A DNA stretch of 27,630 nt from DAOTVS01 sp034436375. Its GTDB lineage: Bacteria > Chloroflexota > Anaerolineae > SpSt-313. The notes below the pieces were generated by a model. That model ran no database searches. It saw only the letters and a list, made by a program, of their open reading frames with translations, and was not told the DNA's origin. Made by a program: the position numbers and the translations under genes. This document shows positions 8,028 to 16,122 of the stretch, piece after piece (positions within the stretch are counted from its first letter, which is position 1; every line of letters begins with the position of its first letter). The DNA lies in the NCBI GenBank assembly GCA_034436375.1, contig DAOTVS010000082.1:1-27630 (forward strand), read 5' to 3'.

Positions 8028-9860
8028 GTGATCACCATTCCTCGACCCGAGTACCCTCGCCCCCAATTCGTCCGCAGCGAATGGCTGAACCTCAATGGCC
8101 CCTGGGAGTTCGAGTTTGACGACGACAACGTCGGCCTGTCCTCCGGTTGGGAGGCGCCTGCCCATCGCCTGAACCGCGAGATTCGTGTGCCATACCCTTT
8201 TGAGGCCAAGATGAGCCAGATCGGCGACCCAGGCGTGCACAAGGTCGTCTGGTATCGCCGCGAGTTTGCCCTGCCCGAGGGCTGGCAGGGGCGCCGCGTG
8301 CGGCTGCATTTCGGCGCCGTGGATTACGAAGCAACGGTCTGGGTCAATGGCCGGCTCGTTGGTGTGCATCGGGGCGGCTACACCGCCTTTGAGTTCGATA
8401 TCACCGGTGCGCTCCAGCCCGGCATCAATGTGTTGACGGTGCGCGCTTTTGACGACATGACCGTCGAGCAGCCCCGCGGCAAGCAGGCGCTGACCGAGCG
8501 CTCGCAGGGCATCTGGTACACGCGCTGCACCGGCATCTGGCAGACGGTCTGGCTCGAGCCCGTGTCAGATTGCTGCCTGGAAGATTGGCAGGTCACGCCC
8601 GATTGGGAGCACGGTGAGATCGAGGTCTCGGTTACGACCAAGTGTTACGAGACGCTCACGTTTGACGTGACCGTGCACTCGAGCGGGCAAACCGTGGCCC
8701 TGGCCGATGGCGTGGTGGCCGGCGGCCGCGGGCGTGTGCGCCTGCGCCTCGACCCCTGGCGCACCTGGTCCCCCGCCGATCCACATCTCTACAACATGAC
8801 GCTGATCCTCCGCCGCAGCGAATCCATTGAGGATCGGGTGCAGGGCTATTTCGGCCTGCGCCAGGTAGCCGTGCGCGACGGTTATATCACCCTCAACGGC
8901 AAGCCCTGCTACCAAAAGCTGGTGCTGGACCAATCCTATTGGCCCGATGGCGTCTATACCGCCCCTAGCGATGAGGCCATCCGCGCCGAGGTGGAATGGA
9001 TTCAGCGCCTGGGCTTTAATGGCGTGCGCAAGCATCAGGTATCATCCGAGCCGCGCTTCCTCTACTGGGCCGACCGGCTGGGGCTGCTGGTCTGGGCCGA
9101 TATGCCCGGGCAGACGTTGAGCTATCCCAACCATCCGCACACACGGGCGGCGGGGCAGGCGGAGGGCAACTATCTGCGCGAGTGGAGCGCACTCATCCGC
9201 CGCGATCGCAATCACCCGTCGATCATCGCCTGGGTGCCCTTTAACGAGACCTGGGGCATCTACGGCGTCTCGAACGATCCGGAAACGCAAGAGTTCCTGA
9301 CCGATGTGGTGCGCACCACGCGCCAGCTGGACCCGACACGCCTGGTGGTCGATAACGACGGCTGGGAACATGGGGAAGAGACCGACATCTTTGCCATCCA
9401 TGACTATGCCAACACGGGCACCGAACTGCGCGCCGACTTGGAGGCTTGGGGTCGGCCAGGCTGGCAGCGTACCTCAGCCAGGATGCCGCTGGTGCTGATC
9501 CCCGGCGCGCGCTACCTGGGGCAGCCGCTGATCCTTTCAGAGTATGGCGGCCTGGCGCTCCTGCCCGAGAACGAGCAGGTGCCCGAGAATCGCTGGGGCT
9601 ATGGCCGGGTGGAGCCCGATGGCCAGTCCTTCCTGGCGCGCTACCGCGGCCTGCAAGAGGCGATTGCCTCGCAGCCGCAGGTGGCCGGCTACTGCTATAC
9701 CCAGCTGACCGACGTGGAGCAGGAGATCAACGGCCTGCTGACCTTCCACCGGCAGCCCAAGGTCGACCCTGCCCTGATCAAGGCACTGAACGACCTGGTG
9801 CAGGGACCGCGGGCCGCGCAACTGCCCGGTCGCACCGTGCGTGTCGAGCCCACAGAGTAA
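8028..9860 (+). CDS. Glycoside hydrolase family 2 (beta-galactosidase/glucuronidase-like)
   Basis: A 610-aa retaining beta-glycosidase of GH2. The order is a jelly-roll sugar-binding domain (about 10-190; WLNLNGPWEFEFDD, GVHRGGYTAFEFDI), an immunoglobulin-like domain (about 195-285) and a TIM barrel (about 290-600). The acid/base is Glu407 in PFNETWG and the nucleophile Glu505 in ILSEYGG. It is shorter than LacZ (about 1020) and closer to beta-glucuronidase-sized or Bacteroidetes-type GH2 enzymes. No signal peptide is visible, so it is probably cytoplasmic, acting on imported oligosaccharides. GTG 8028 is the start because AAGGAGAG lies 7 nt upstream. It appears single-gene, with its own promoter. 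Specificity (galactoside, glucuronide, mannoside) cannot be assigned. Confidence 0.92.
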   Translation: MITIPRPEYPRPQFVRSEWLNLNGPWEFEFDDDNVGLSSGWEAPAHRLNREIRVPYPFEAKMSQIGDPGVHKVVWYRREFALPEGWQGRRVRLHFGAVDYEATVWVNGRLVGVHRGGYTAFEFDITGALQPGINVLTVRAFDDMTVEQPRGKQALTERSQGIWYTRCTGIWQTVWLEPVSDCCLEDWQVTPDWEHGEIEVSVTTKCYETLTFDVTVHSSGQTVALADGVVAGGRGRVRLRLDPWRTWSPADPHLYNMTLILRRSESIEDRVQGYFGLRQVAVRDGYITLNGKPCYQKLVLDQSYWPDGVYTAPSDEAIRAEVEWIQRLGFNGVRKHQVSSEPRFLYWADRLGLLVWADMPGQTLSYPNHPHTRAAGQAEGNYLREWSALIRRDRNHPSIIAWVPFNETWGIYGVSNDPETQEFLTDVVRTTRQLDPTRLVVDNDGWEHGEETDIFAIHDYANTGTELRADLEAWGRPGWQRTSARMPLVLIPGARYLGQPLILSEYGGLALLPENEQVPENRWGYGRVEPDGQSFLARYRGLQEAIASQPQVAGYCYTQLTDVEQEINGLLTFHRQPKVDPALIKALNDLVQGPRAAQLPGRTVRVEPTE

Positions 9861-10025
9861 TACGGGAGCTCAATCTCTCCCACGGGCATCCGTGCCGACG
9901 AGCAATCACTCAGGCGCCAGCTGGAGATCAAGGGCAAGTTGCGTAAGCTCGATGACCAAAGGTTACAGCTGGCGAGCCCAACCCTTCCCAAACTATTCCC
10001 GCCGTGTGCCCACGGTTACTCATTG

Positions 10026-10031
10026 TACAAT
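10026..10031 (+). promoter_or_regulatory. Possible -10 box before the M52-like gene
   Basis: TACAAT at 10026-10031, 77 bp before ATG 10109. It lies inside the palindrome-rich TTGTACAA and has no clear -35. Confidence 0.3.
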
Positions 10032-10108
10032 GCTCGCAGAGTTCACTTATCTCGCTGCGTGCAACGAGCTGCCTGGCGCAGAATGCCGATAGAAGGGCTG
10101 GGTGTGGG

Positions 10109-10627
10109 ATGAATATACTGGTGTTGGGTTTGGGCAATACGCTGTTGCGCGATGATGGCTTGGGTGTGTTGGCCGTGGAATGGCTGCAGGAGCACTATCG
10201 TCTGCCGGCGGAGGTTCTGGCCCTGCAGGGCGGCGCTGAGGGCCCGGCGCTTGCACCTTTGCTGGAGGGCGCTACGCATCTGCTGATCTTGAGCGCCGTG
10301 CACAGCAGGCGTCGGCCGGGATCTCTGGTGCGGTTGCAGGGGACAGAGATTCCGGCCATAGGGCTCCGGCCCCGAATCTCGCCACAGAGGGCAGGTCCCG
10401 AGAGCGTGTTATGGGATGCCTGGGCGCTTGGCTTGTGGCCGCCGCAGGCGATCCTCTGGGGAATGCAGCCGGCGAGCATCGAGAGAGCCCGTGGCCTTTC
10501 GCCGCTCGTCTCTGCCGGGCTGGATGCCCTGGTCGCCCGGGCTGCCGGGCAGTTGCGGGCCTGGGGCGCCGAGCCTGCACGCATGCACTGGTCTGTCCCT
10601 GCTGCCAGTCTGGCGATTCCCGCATAG
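10109..10627 (+). CDS. Hydrogenase maturation protease-like protein (M52/HybD fold) lacking nickel ligands
   Basis: A 172-aa protein that starts MNILVLGLGNTLLRDDGLGV, the hallmark of peptidase family M52, which trims the C-terminus of NiFe-hydrogenase large subunits. It aligns without gaps over its first 93 residues to what I recall of E. coli HybD. There the nickel-sensing ligands are Glu16, Asp62 and His93. Here they are Asp16 (a common alternative), Ser62 (in LILSAV) and Gln93 (in RISPQ). Two of the three ligands are therefore gone, so ordinary Ni-dependent processing is doubtful. No hydrogenase or hyp gene is in the window. The ATG overlaps the TGA of an open frame that runs on from the GH2 stop. 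It is convergent with the amidohydrolase, across a long hairpin. It could be a diverged protease with a non-hydrogenase substrate, or a decaying gene. Confidence 0.75.
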   Translation: MNILVLGLGNTLLRDDGLGVLAVEWLQEHYRLPAEVLALQGGAEGPALAPLLEGATHLLILSAVHSRRRPGSLVRLQGTEIPAIGLRPRISPQRAGPESVLWDAWALGLWPPQAILWGMQPASIERARGLSPLVSAGLDALVARAAGQLRAWGAEPARMHWSVPAASLAIPA

Positions 10628-10673
10628 CGGCAAAGGTGCAGCTCTACATACGAGCGCAATCCCTGCCTGCCAT

Positions 10674-10720
10674 GTACAAGTGCAGCGCCGTCGCCCGGGG
10701 CGACGGCGCTGCACTTGTAC
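10674..10720. terminator. Perfect 22-bp stem hairpin between convergent genes
   Basis: An uninterrupted inverted repeat has arms at 10674-10695 and 10699-10720 and a 3-nt loop (CGG). The arms begin GTACAAGTGCAGCGCC and are GC-rich at the tip. It lies in the 111-bp gap between the M52-like gene and the convergent amidohydrolase, as a bidirectional terminator would. No T-tract follows on either side. Confidence 0.6.
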
Positions 10721-10738
10721 GCTTCTGGCGTGAGGCGT

Positions 10739-11614
10739 TCAAGCTATTCCCTGCAAGAACGCCTGTGCAGCCCCGCCCAGGAGCTGCTCCTTCTGCACAG
10801 GGCTCAGGAAATCGCAGTGCCTGCGCACAAAGTCCAGGAGCTGGCGGTAAGTGCTGCCACGGAGCGTGCCGGGGTAGTCAGAGCCCCACATCACCCGATC
10901 AGCGCCAAAGGTCTCCACAGCCCAACGCACGGTCATCTGCGCCTGCGGGTAAGGATACTCCTGTTCAGGCCCATAGAGCAGCGGCAGCGCGGCCACATCG
11001 ACCCACAGGTTGCGGCCCCGGCTAAGGAGGGCGCGCTCCTGCCAGCCCTCGCCCACGGCCCAGCCGACGTGGCAGTTGAGCACGCGCAGGCGGGGGAAGG
11101 ACTCCATCAGGCGGCGCAGGGCAGCCACATCGGCAGGGGTGGCCTCATTCAGGTCAAGGGCCAGGGGCCGGCCGAGCGCTTCCAGCCGCTCCCACACGCT
11201 CCATTCGCGCTCACCGTCAAAGCGGAAATCAGTGCGCAGGCGGCGGGTAGTGGGCAGCTCCAGCTTGAGGCCGATAAAGCCCTGCTCGATGCGGCGCTCG
11301 AGAAGGCCGGGCAGGTCGGGCGCATCATAGCCGCCCAGGTAACAAAAGCCGGCAAAACGGTCGGGCCACGTTTTGATAGCGCGCAGCACCGTCTCGTGCT
11401 GGTCGCCGTAGAGGTGGTGCTGGAGCAAAAAGGCGCGGTCGACGCCGGCTTCGTCCATATGGGCCAGAAGCAGCTCGGGAGGGCTGGCCGGCGGATCAAA
11501 CGAGGGCGGCATGGCCTGTATAATCTGGCCCTTGTCCTTAACCTGTCCGTAGCGCAGGGGCTGCCAGAAACCGGTAAAGTGTCCGGCGACGTGAGTGTGA
11601 CAGTCGATTATCAC
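10739..11614 (-). CDS. Amidohydrolase-related TIM-barrel hydrolase (Amidohydro_2-like)
   Basis: A 291-aa metal-dependent hydrolase of the amidohydrolase-related family, whose members hydrolyse or decarboxylate small carbon compounds. Visible metal residues are His6 and His8 in DCHTH near the start, His182 in NCHVGW (strand 6) and Asp246 in WGSDYPGT (strand 8). Where strand 5 usually ends in a histidine, this protein reads LALDLNE, so one ligand may be altered. The start chosen is GTG 11614 (AAAGGA seven nt upstream), because the family begins right before the His-x-His; the frame extends upstream to GTG 11641. It lies 42 bp after the mannosidase stop on the same strand and is probably co-transcribed. 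It could be a lactonase or decarboxylase acting on a sugar-derived product; the substrate is unknown. Confidence 0.75.
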   Translation of the reverse strand: MIIDCHTHVAGHFTGFWQPLRYGQVKDKGQIIQAMPPSFDPPASPPELLLAHMDEAGVDRAFLLQHHLYGDQHETVLRAIKTWPDRFAGFCYLGGYDAPDLPGLLERRIEQGFIGLKLELPTTRRLRTDFRFDGEREWSVWERLEALGRPLALDLNEATPADVAALRRLMESFPRLRVLNCHVGWAVGEGWQERALLSRGRNLWVDVAALPLLYGPEQEYPYPQAQMTVRWAVETFGADRVMWGSDYPGTLRGSTYRQLLDFVRRHCDFLSPVQKEQLLGGAAQAFLQGIA

Positions 11615-11656
11615 GACAAGTCCTTTCGATTTACGCCTCACATCTCACCCATCTCG

Positions 11657-14600
11657 TCATTCCAGATACAGCCTGAAGCTCTTGACCTCAAACGGGCCGA
11701 TGGGGAAGGTGAACGTATCATCAGCGGGCGTGAGGTCGGCCTGATACTCCTCGATATGGTTGCACGCCTGCACGCGGGCCAAGGGCTGCGGGGCATGCAC
11801 GGTAACCAGCCCCCGGCTACCGTGAGGCTCGTAGAGGCGCAGCACCCAGCCCTGGCCATCCTCCGCCGGCTTGAGGGCCTGTATGACTGCCGGGCCCTCT
11901 ACACCCAGGAAGGAGCGAGCTGCAGGCCAATCGGCGGCCAGCGCTGGCTTACCCGGCGCAGAGACACAGACGATGGGTTGGTTCAACTCCCAGCCGCGGC
12001 GCACCGTCTCACCCTGGTCCCAGTTGCCCAGGTGCGGGTAGAGGGAATAGGTGAACTCGTGCCGGCCGCGGTCGGCATCGGGATCGGGCCATTCGGGGCC
12101 GCGCAGCAGGGTCAAGCGCAGGACATTGCCGTGAACATCATGGCCGTACTTGCTGTCGTTGAGCAGGCTCACCCCATAGCCGGGCTCGGAGAGGTCCACC
12201 CAGCGATGGGCGCAGACCTCGAACTTTTCCTGCTCCCAGGAGGTGTTGCGGTGGGTGGGCCGCTCCACGGCGCCGAACTGGATCTCGTAAGTGGCGCGCG
12301 GTGAGCGCACCTGCACAGGGAAGGCTGCCTTGAGCAGCACCTGGCGCTCTTGCCAGTCGACCACCGTCACAAAGTCAATGCGGGGCACACGATCGTAGAG
12401 GATGATATCCTGCACCAGGACACTGTCGCGGTAACGGCGAGTCACGCGCACCGAGGCGCGCACCGGACCGGCCTCGCGCACCTCGACCGTGGCGCCCGGC
12501 TCCCAGGCGTACTCGCGCTTCTCAAAGGTCGCGTGCACGTTCCAGGCCGATTCCCTCTCGGGGCCGTCCTGGAAGAGCTGCAGGCGGTTGCCCACCTGGC
12601 CGGGGGTCAGCACCTCTCGGGCGCAGCGCTTGTCGTAGAGGCGGGTGATCTGACCCTCCGCATCCAGCTCCAGGCGGAAGAAGCGGTTCTCGATCTCCTG
12701 CGCCGACACGCGCAGCGAGTGCTCGACCGGGGCGGCAGCAGGCCGCAAGCGAAAGGCGGCGTAGCCCAGGGGCGGGAGCGCCTCTGGGGCAAAGGCCAGG
12801 TCAGCGAGCCCATCGTGGCGGGCAATGACCTGGGCGGGCAGGGCGTGGCCATCGGGGGCGAGCAACTCGACCGGCCCTGCAGGCTCGGGCACCGTGGCCA
12901 CCGCCAGATCGCTGCGCGGCCAGGAAAGGCTGTTAAAGGCGACCAGGTCCCCCGCGGCGCGCACCCGCCCACTCAGCGCCGAGAGGGCCTGCCCGCGCAC
13001 GGCCGCGGCCGCCGAGGCGATGCGCGCATGATCGGCCAGGGCCTCGCGATAGACCTCAGCGATCGAGCTGCCGGGGAGGATGTCGTGAAACTGGAGCAGC
13101 AGCAGATTCTCCCAGGCCGGCGCCAGCGCTGCCGTATCGACCGGGCTGCCGTGCATGGCCGCCAGGGCGCTCCAGAGCTCAGCTTCACGCAGGGCCAGCT
13201 CGTTGTGGCGGTTGGCGCGCTTGATCGCCCCCTGGCTGGTGTAGGTGCCGCGGTGGGTCTCCAAATAGAGCTCACCTTCCCAGGTTGGCAGGTCCGGGTC
13301 CGCCCGGCGCACATCGTCAAAGTAGGTCTCTTCCGCGCCCTGACGACAGGCGGGCAAGGCAGGGTAACTCGCGGCGCGGCCCGCAAACTCGAGCATCTCC
13401 TCATTGGGGCCGCCGCCGCCATCGCCCTTGCCAAAGGGGAAAAGCACCTCGGGGTAGGCTGCCTTTTGGTTATAGTTGTCCCAGGCAAAGGCCAGCTCCT
13501 CGGGGTTGGGCCAACCGTTATAGTAGCTCTTCAAGCGCGAAATGGAGGCCAGCACGCGCGAACCGTCGAGACCCTCCCACCAGAAGAGGTGAGCGGGGAA
13601 GGGGTTGCGCGCCTGCCAGTGAAGCTTGTTGGTCTGAAAGTTGTCGAGCCCACAACCCTTGAGGATGCCGGGCAGCGAGGCCGGGTAGCCAAAGACATCG
13701 GGCAGCCAGCAAGAACGGGGGCGCACACCGAACTCTCGCTGATAAAAACGCACGCCATGCAACACCTGGCGGATGAGAGATTCGCCGTTGGGGATGTTGC
13801 AATCGGGCTCCACCCACATGCCGCCTGTGCACTCCCAACGGCCGGTAGCCACCCAATCTTTGATCTCTTCATAGAGGGCCGGAAAGTATTGCTTGGTGTA
13901 GGCGTACAGCTGGGCCTGGCTGCAGCAAAAGTGATAGTCGGGGTAGCGCTCCATCAGGCGACAGGCCGTGGAAAAGGTGCGGCCACACTTGCGCACCGTT
14001 TCGCGCAGAGGCCAGAGCCAGGCCGTGTCGATATGCGTGTGGCCAGCCAGGAAAACACGCCCGGCCTCTGGATCTGGGGCAATGGCGGCGACGCGCTCGC
14101 GCAAGACACGGCGTGACTCGGCAACCTCACGCACGATCTCCTTGCCAGGGGCGGTGAGGTCCAAGGCCAACAGGGCGGCTTCGACGGCGTCGGCCAGCAG
14201 CAGGCGCCGGCGTTCATCTTTGGCCTGGCGTGCTGTCTGCCAGGCGAAAGAGAGGTCATACCAGGCCGCCAGAGCCTCGCGATCGACCTCGATCAGGGCC
14301 GCGCCGCGCAAGCGCGCTCGCTCGCTGCGCAGCTCGGGATTGTGTAGGGCGGCCGGCAGGCAGTTGAACTCGGCCGTGAGCTCCAGCGGCCCGGCAAAGG
14401 GCAGGGCAATGCGCGGGTGCTCCGAGTCGATGCCGGCGTAGGGCCGGCCGCCGATAGAGAGCATGCCCTCCAGCCCATCAATGCGGAACTCGATGTAGAG
14501 GACGCTGGATGAAGGCACAGCAGGAGCCTGAACGTTCGTGCGCAGGAAAACCGTCTTGCCGGCAGGCCAGTAGCCCTCCTGGCCCAGAGCAGCCCAATTG

Positions 14601-14731
14601 CCGTCGTAGCGATAGTCGCCCGGCGCAGCATAATCGGCGGTGCGCGCCTGCCAGCTGGTGATGGGCCAGCGCTGCAAAACGGCGCGGCGGTAGAGCTGGT
14701 CGAGCTTGAGGCGGATGATACGTTCGTCCAT
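11657..14731 (-). CDS. Glycoside hydrolase family 38 alpha-mannosidase
   Basis: A 1024-aa GH38 retaining alpha-mannosidase, a zinc enzyme that trims alpha-mannosides. The catalytic domain carries HTHIDTAWLW (zinc ligands His233 and Asp235) and the nucleophile Asp345 in WLPDVFGY, then FQTNKLHW and LLLQFHDILPGSS, whose histidine-aspartate pair is typical of the zinc site. A middle three-helix bundle and a large beta-sandwich C-terminal part (YDKRCAREVL and beyond) follow. Length is the usual 1000-1050. No signal peptide is seen, so it is probably cytoplasmic. ATG 14731 is preferred to the frame's earlier start at 14839 because AGGAGGG precedes it and a promoter lies at 14772-14799. It heads an operon with the amidohydrolase. 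Two long open frames on the opposite strand here are only shadows of its codon bias. Confidence 0.95.
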   Translation of the reverse strand: MDERIIRLKLDQLYRRAVLQRWPITSWQARTADYAAPGDYRYDGNWAALGQEGYWPAGKTVFLRTNVQAPAVPSSSVLYIEFRIDGLEGMLSIGGRPYAGIDSEHPRIALPFAGPLELTAEFNCLPAALHNPELRSERARLRGAALIEVDREALAAWYDLSFAWQTARQAKDERRRLLLADAVEAALLALDLTAPGKEIVREVAESRRVLRERVAAIAPDPEAGRVFLAGHTHIDTAWLWPLRETVRKCGRTFSTACRLMERYPDYHFCCSQAQLYAYTKQYFPALYEEIKDWVATGRWECTGGMWVEPDCNIPNGESLIRQVLHGVRFYQREFGVRPRSCWLPDVFGYPASLPGILKGCGLDNFQTNKLHWQARNPFPAHLFWWEGLDGSRVLASISRLKSYYNGWPNPEELAFAWDNYNQKAAYPEVLFPFGKGDGGGGPNEEMLEFAGRAASYPALPACRQGAEETYFDDVRRADPDLPTWEGELYLETHRGTYTSQGAIKRANRHNELALREAELWSALAAMHGSPVDTAALAPAWENLLLLQFHDILPGSSIAEVYREALADHARIASAAAAVRGQALSALSGRVRAAGDLVAFNSLSWPRSDLAVATVPEPAGPVELLAPDGHALPAQVIARHDGLADLAFAPEALPPLGYAAFRLRPAAAPVEHSLRVSAQEIENRFFRLELDAEGQITRLYDKRCAREVLTPGQVGNRLQLFQDGPERESAWNVHATFEKREYAWEPGATVEVREAGPVRASVRVTRRYRDSVLVQDIILYDRVPRIDFVTVVDWQERQVLLKAAFPVQVRSPRATYEIQFGAVERPTHRNTSWEQEKFEVCAHRWVDLSEPGYGVSLLNDSKYGHDVHGNVLRLTLLRGPEWPDPDADRGRHEFTYSLYPHLGNWDQGETVRRGWELNQPIVCVSAPGKPALAADWPAARSFLGVEGPAVIQALKPAEDGQGWVLRLYEPHGSRGLVTVHAPQPLARVQACNHIEEYQADLTPADDTFTFPIGPFEVKSFRLYLE

Positions 14732-14771
14732 GGTGGGGAACCCTCCTATTGCACGGCAGGCTAATGGCGGT

Positions 14772-14799
14772 ATTGTAGCGCCAGAGCATAGTTTTGCAA
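14772..14799 (-). promoter_or_regulatory. Promoter of the mannosidase-amidohydrolase operon
   Basis: On the minus strand TTGCAA (14799-14794), a 16-bp spacer and TACAAT (14777-14772) sit about 40 bp before ATG 14731. It is divergent from the ATPase promoter, whose -35 begins only 27 bp away. Confidence 0.55.
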
Positions 14800-14825
14800 A
14801 CAGTGAAAGCTCTTCGAGAGAGCGG

Positions 14826-14853
14826 TTGACAGTTGGCACAATTGCTGTAAGAT
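14826..14853 (+). promoter_or_regulatory. Promoter of the ATPase-TOPRIM cassette
   Basis: TTGACA at 14826-14831, a 16-bp spacer and TAAGAT at 14848-14853 predict a start near 14860 and a leader of about 100 nt. The leader is AT-rich compared with its neighbours. Confidence 0.5.
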
Positions 14854-14960
14854 TTAGGAGTATCTATGTTGGAACCATCGCTCTTCAAATTTGACCATTC
14901 AGTTCTCCGGCAACCGCAAGCTATTATGTAGTGTTATACGGCAAGCATGAGGGGGCTAGC

Positions 14961-16118
14961 ATGCCAAGATCTATAGCGCGAGCACTATCTTTTACTCAAA
15001 TCTACCTGGAGAACTGGCGCAATTTCACCCGAGTACAAACGGCCCTGCAACGCCGCGTATTCCTTGTGGGGCCTAACGCTTCAGGCAAGTCCAACCTGCT
15101 GGACGTGTTCCGCTTTCTGCACGACATTGTCGCCGTCGGCGGCGGCTTCCAGGACGCAGTGCGCAAGCGCGGGGGCGTGTCCAAATTGCGTTGTTTGGCT
15201 GCACGCAGGTATCCTGATATCGCGATTCGCGTTTGCATCGGGGCTGGTGATAAGGCGGACTGGGAGTACGAACTCCGCTTCACGCAAGATAACCGCCAAC
15301 GCCCCATAATCACCAAGGAGAGGGTGCTTCGAGACAATACAGAGATCATCTGTCGCCCTGATGACAATGACAGATCTGACCCAGAGCGCCTCACGCAAAC
15401 CTATCTGGAACAGGTCTACGCCAACCAGGAATTCCGCGAGGTAGCTGATTTTCTCTCATCGGTGCGCTACCTGCATATCGTACCCCAACTGGTACGTGAG
15501 CCCGACCGGTCGGTAGGAAAGAGCGGAGATCCCTTTGGAGGCGATTTTCTGGAGCAGGTAGCGCAGACACCTGACAAGACACAGAGTGCCCGTCTGCGGC
15601 GTATCGTCAATACGCTTCGTGTCGCAGTCCCTCAGTTGCAGCAATTGGAGCTGTGGCGCGATGCAAGAGGCACACCACACTTGCGCGGGAAATATGAGCA
15701 CTGGAGAGCTCAAGGAGCATGGCAGACCGAAGAGCAGTTTTCGGATGGCACTTTGCGCCTCATGGGTTTGCTTTGGGCAACCCTGGATGGCGCAGGGCCG
15801 TTGCTCCTGGAGGAACCCGAGTTGTCACTGCATCCTGATGCCGTGCGCTACATACCACAGATGTTTGCCCGTATTCAGCGGCGCTCGGGGCGCCAGGTGC
15901 TAGTCAGTACCCACTCACCTGATCTACTGCGGGATGACGGGATCGGTCTTGATGAAGTTCTGCTCCTGGAGCCAGGTGCAGAGGGAACCGTCGTGCGCAT
16001 GGCGGCGGATCTCGCTGAGATCCGCTCATTGCTCGAAGGTGGCGTCAGCCTGGCTGAAGCCGTGATGCCTCGCACCCGGCCAGCCCGTATCGAGCAACTA
16101 AGCCTTTTCGGGGACTAG
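14961..16118 (+). CDS. ABC/AAA_21-type ATPase of a putative defence pair
   Basis: A 385-aa SMC/RecF-like ATPase, the class used by OLD-family, PARIS and retron-linked defence systems. It begins with the usual strand (FTQIYLENWRNF), then Walker A GPNASGKS at 37-44, an inserted middle region (about 90-240), an ABC signature-like SDGTLRLMG, a Walker B with LLLEEPELSLHP (Glu284-Glu285), and a switch histidine in VSTHSPDLL. It ends with QLSLFGD, in which residues 379-383 are a consensus beta-sliding-clamp peptide. ATG 14961 is chosen for GAGGGGG 6 nt upstream; the frame runs on to GTG 14931. The TOPRIM-like gene starts 4 bp after its stop, implying one operon and probably one complex. Codon use and base content are less GC-biased than in the sugar genes, which suggests acquisition. 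A DNA-repair role is the main alternative. Confidence 0.85.
   Translation: MPRSIARALSFTQIYLENWRNFTRVQTALQRRVFLVGPNASGKSNLLDVFRFLHDIVAVGGGFQDAVRKRGGVSKLRCLAARRYPDIAIRVCIGAGDKADWEYELRFTQDNRQRPIITKERVLRDNTEIICRPDDNDRSDPERLTQTYLEQVYANQEFREVADFLSSVRYLHIVPQLVREPDRSVGKSGDPFGGDFLEQVAQTPDKTQSARLRRIVNTLRVAVPQLQQLELWRDARGTPHLRGKYEHWRAQGAWQTEEQFSDGTLRLMGLLWATLDGAGPLLLEEPELSLHPDAVRYIPQMFARIQRRSGRQVLVSTHSPDLLRDDGIGLDEVLLLEPGAEGTVVRMAADLAEIRSLLEGGVSLAEAVMPRTRPARIEQLSLFGD
16095..16109 (+). other. Beta-clamp-binding peptide at the ATPase C-terminus
   Basis: Codons at 16095-16109 encode QLSLF, which matches the eubacterial clamp-binding consensus QL(S/D)LF exactly, and is followed by only Gly-Asp-stop. A terminal, exposed position is where such peptides work in polymerases, MutS and similar proteins. 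Confidence 0.6.
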
Positions 16119-16122
16119 AGAG

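Noticed and set aside
10109..10627. A complete hydrogenase maturation locus
   Set aside because: No hydrogenase subunits or hyp genes are in the window, and the M52-like protein lacks two ligands.
10715..12304. 529-codon open frame on the plus strand
   Set aside because: It lies opposite the amidohydrolase and the mannosidase end, both with clear motifs. It is a by-product of the high-GC codon bias and has no ribosome site or family motif.
12350..14116. 588-codon open frame on the plus strand
   Set aside because: It is antisense to the GH38 mannosidase, whose catalytic motifs lie in this stretch. No credible protein features are visible.
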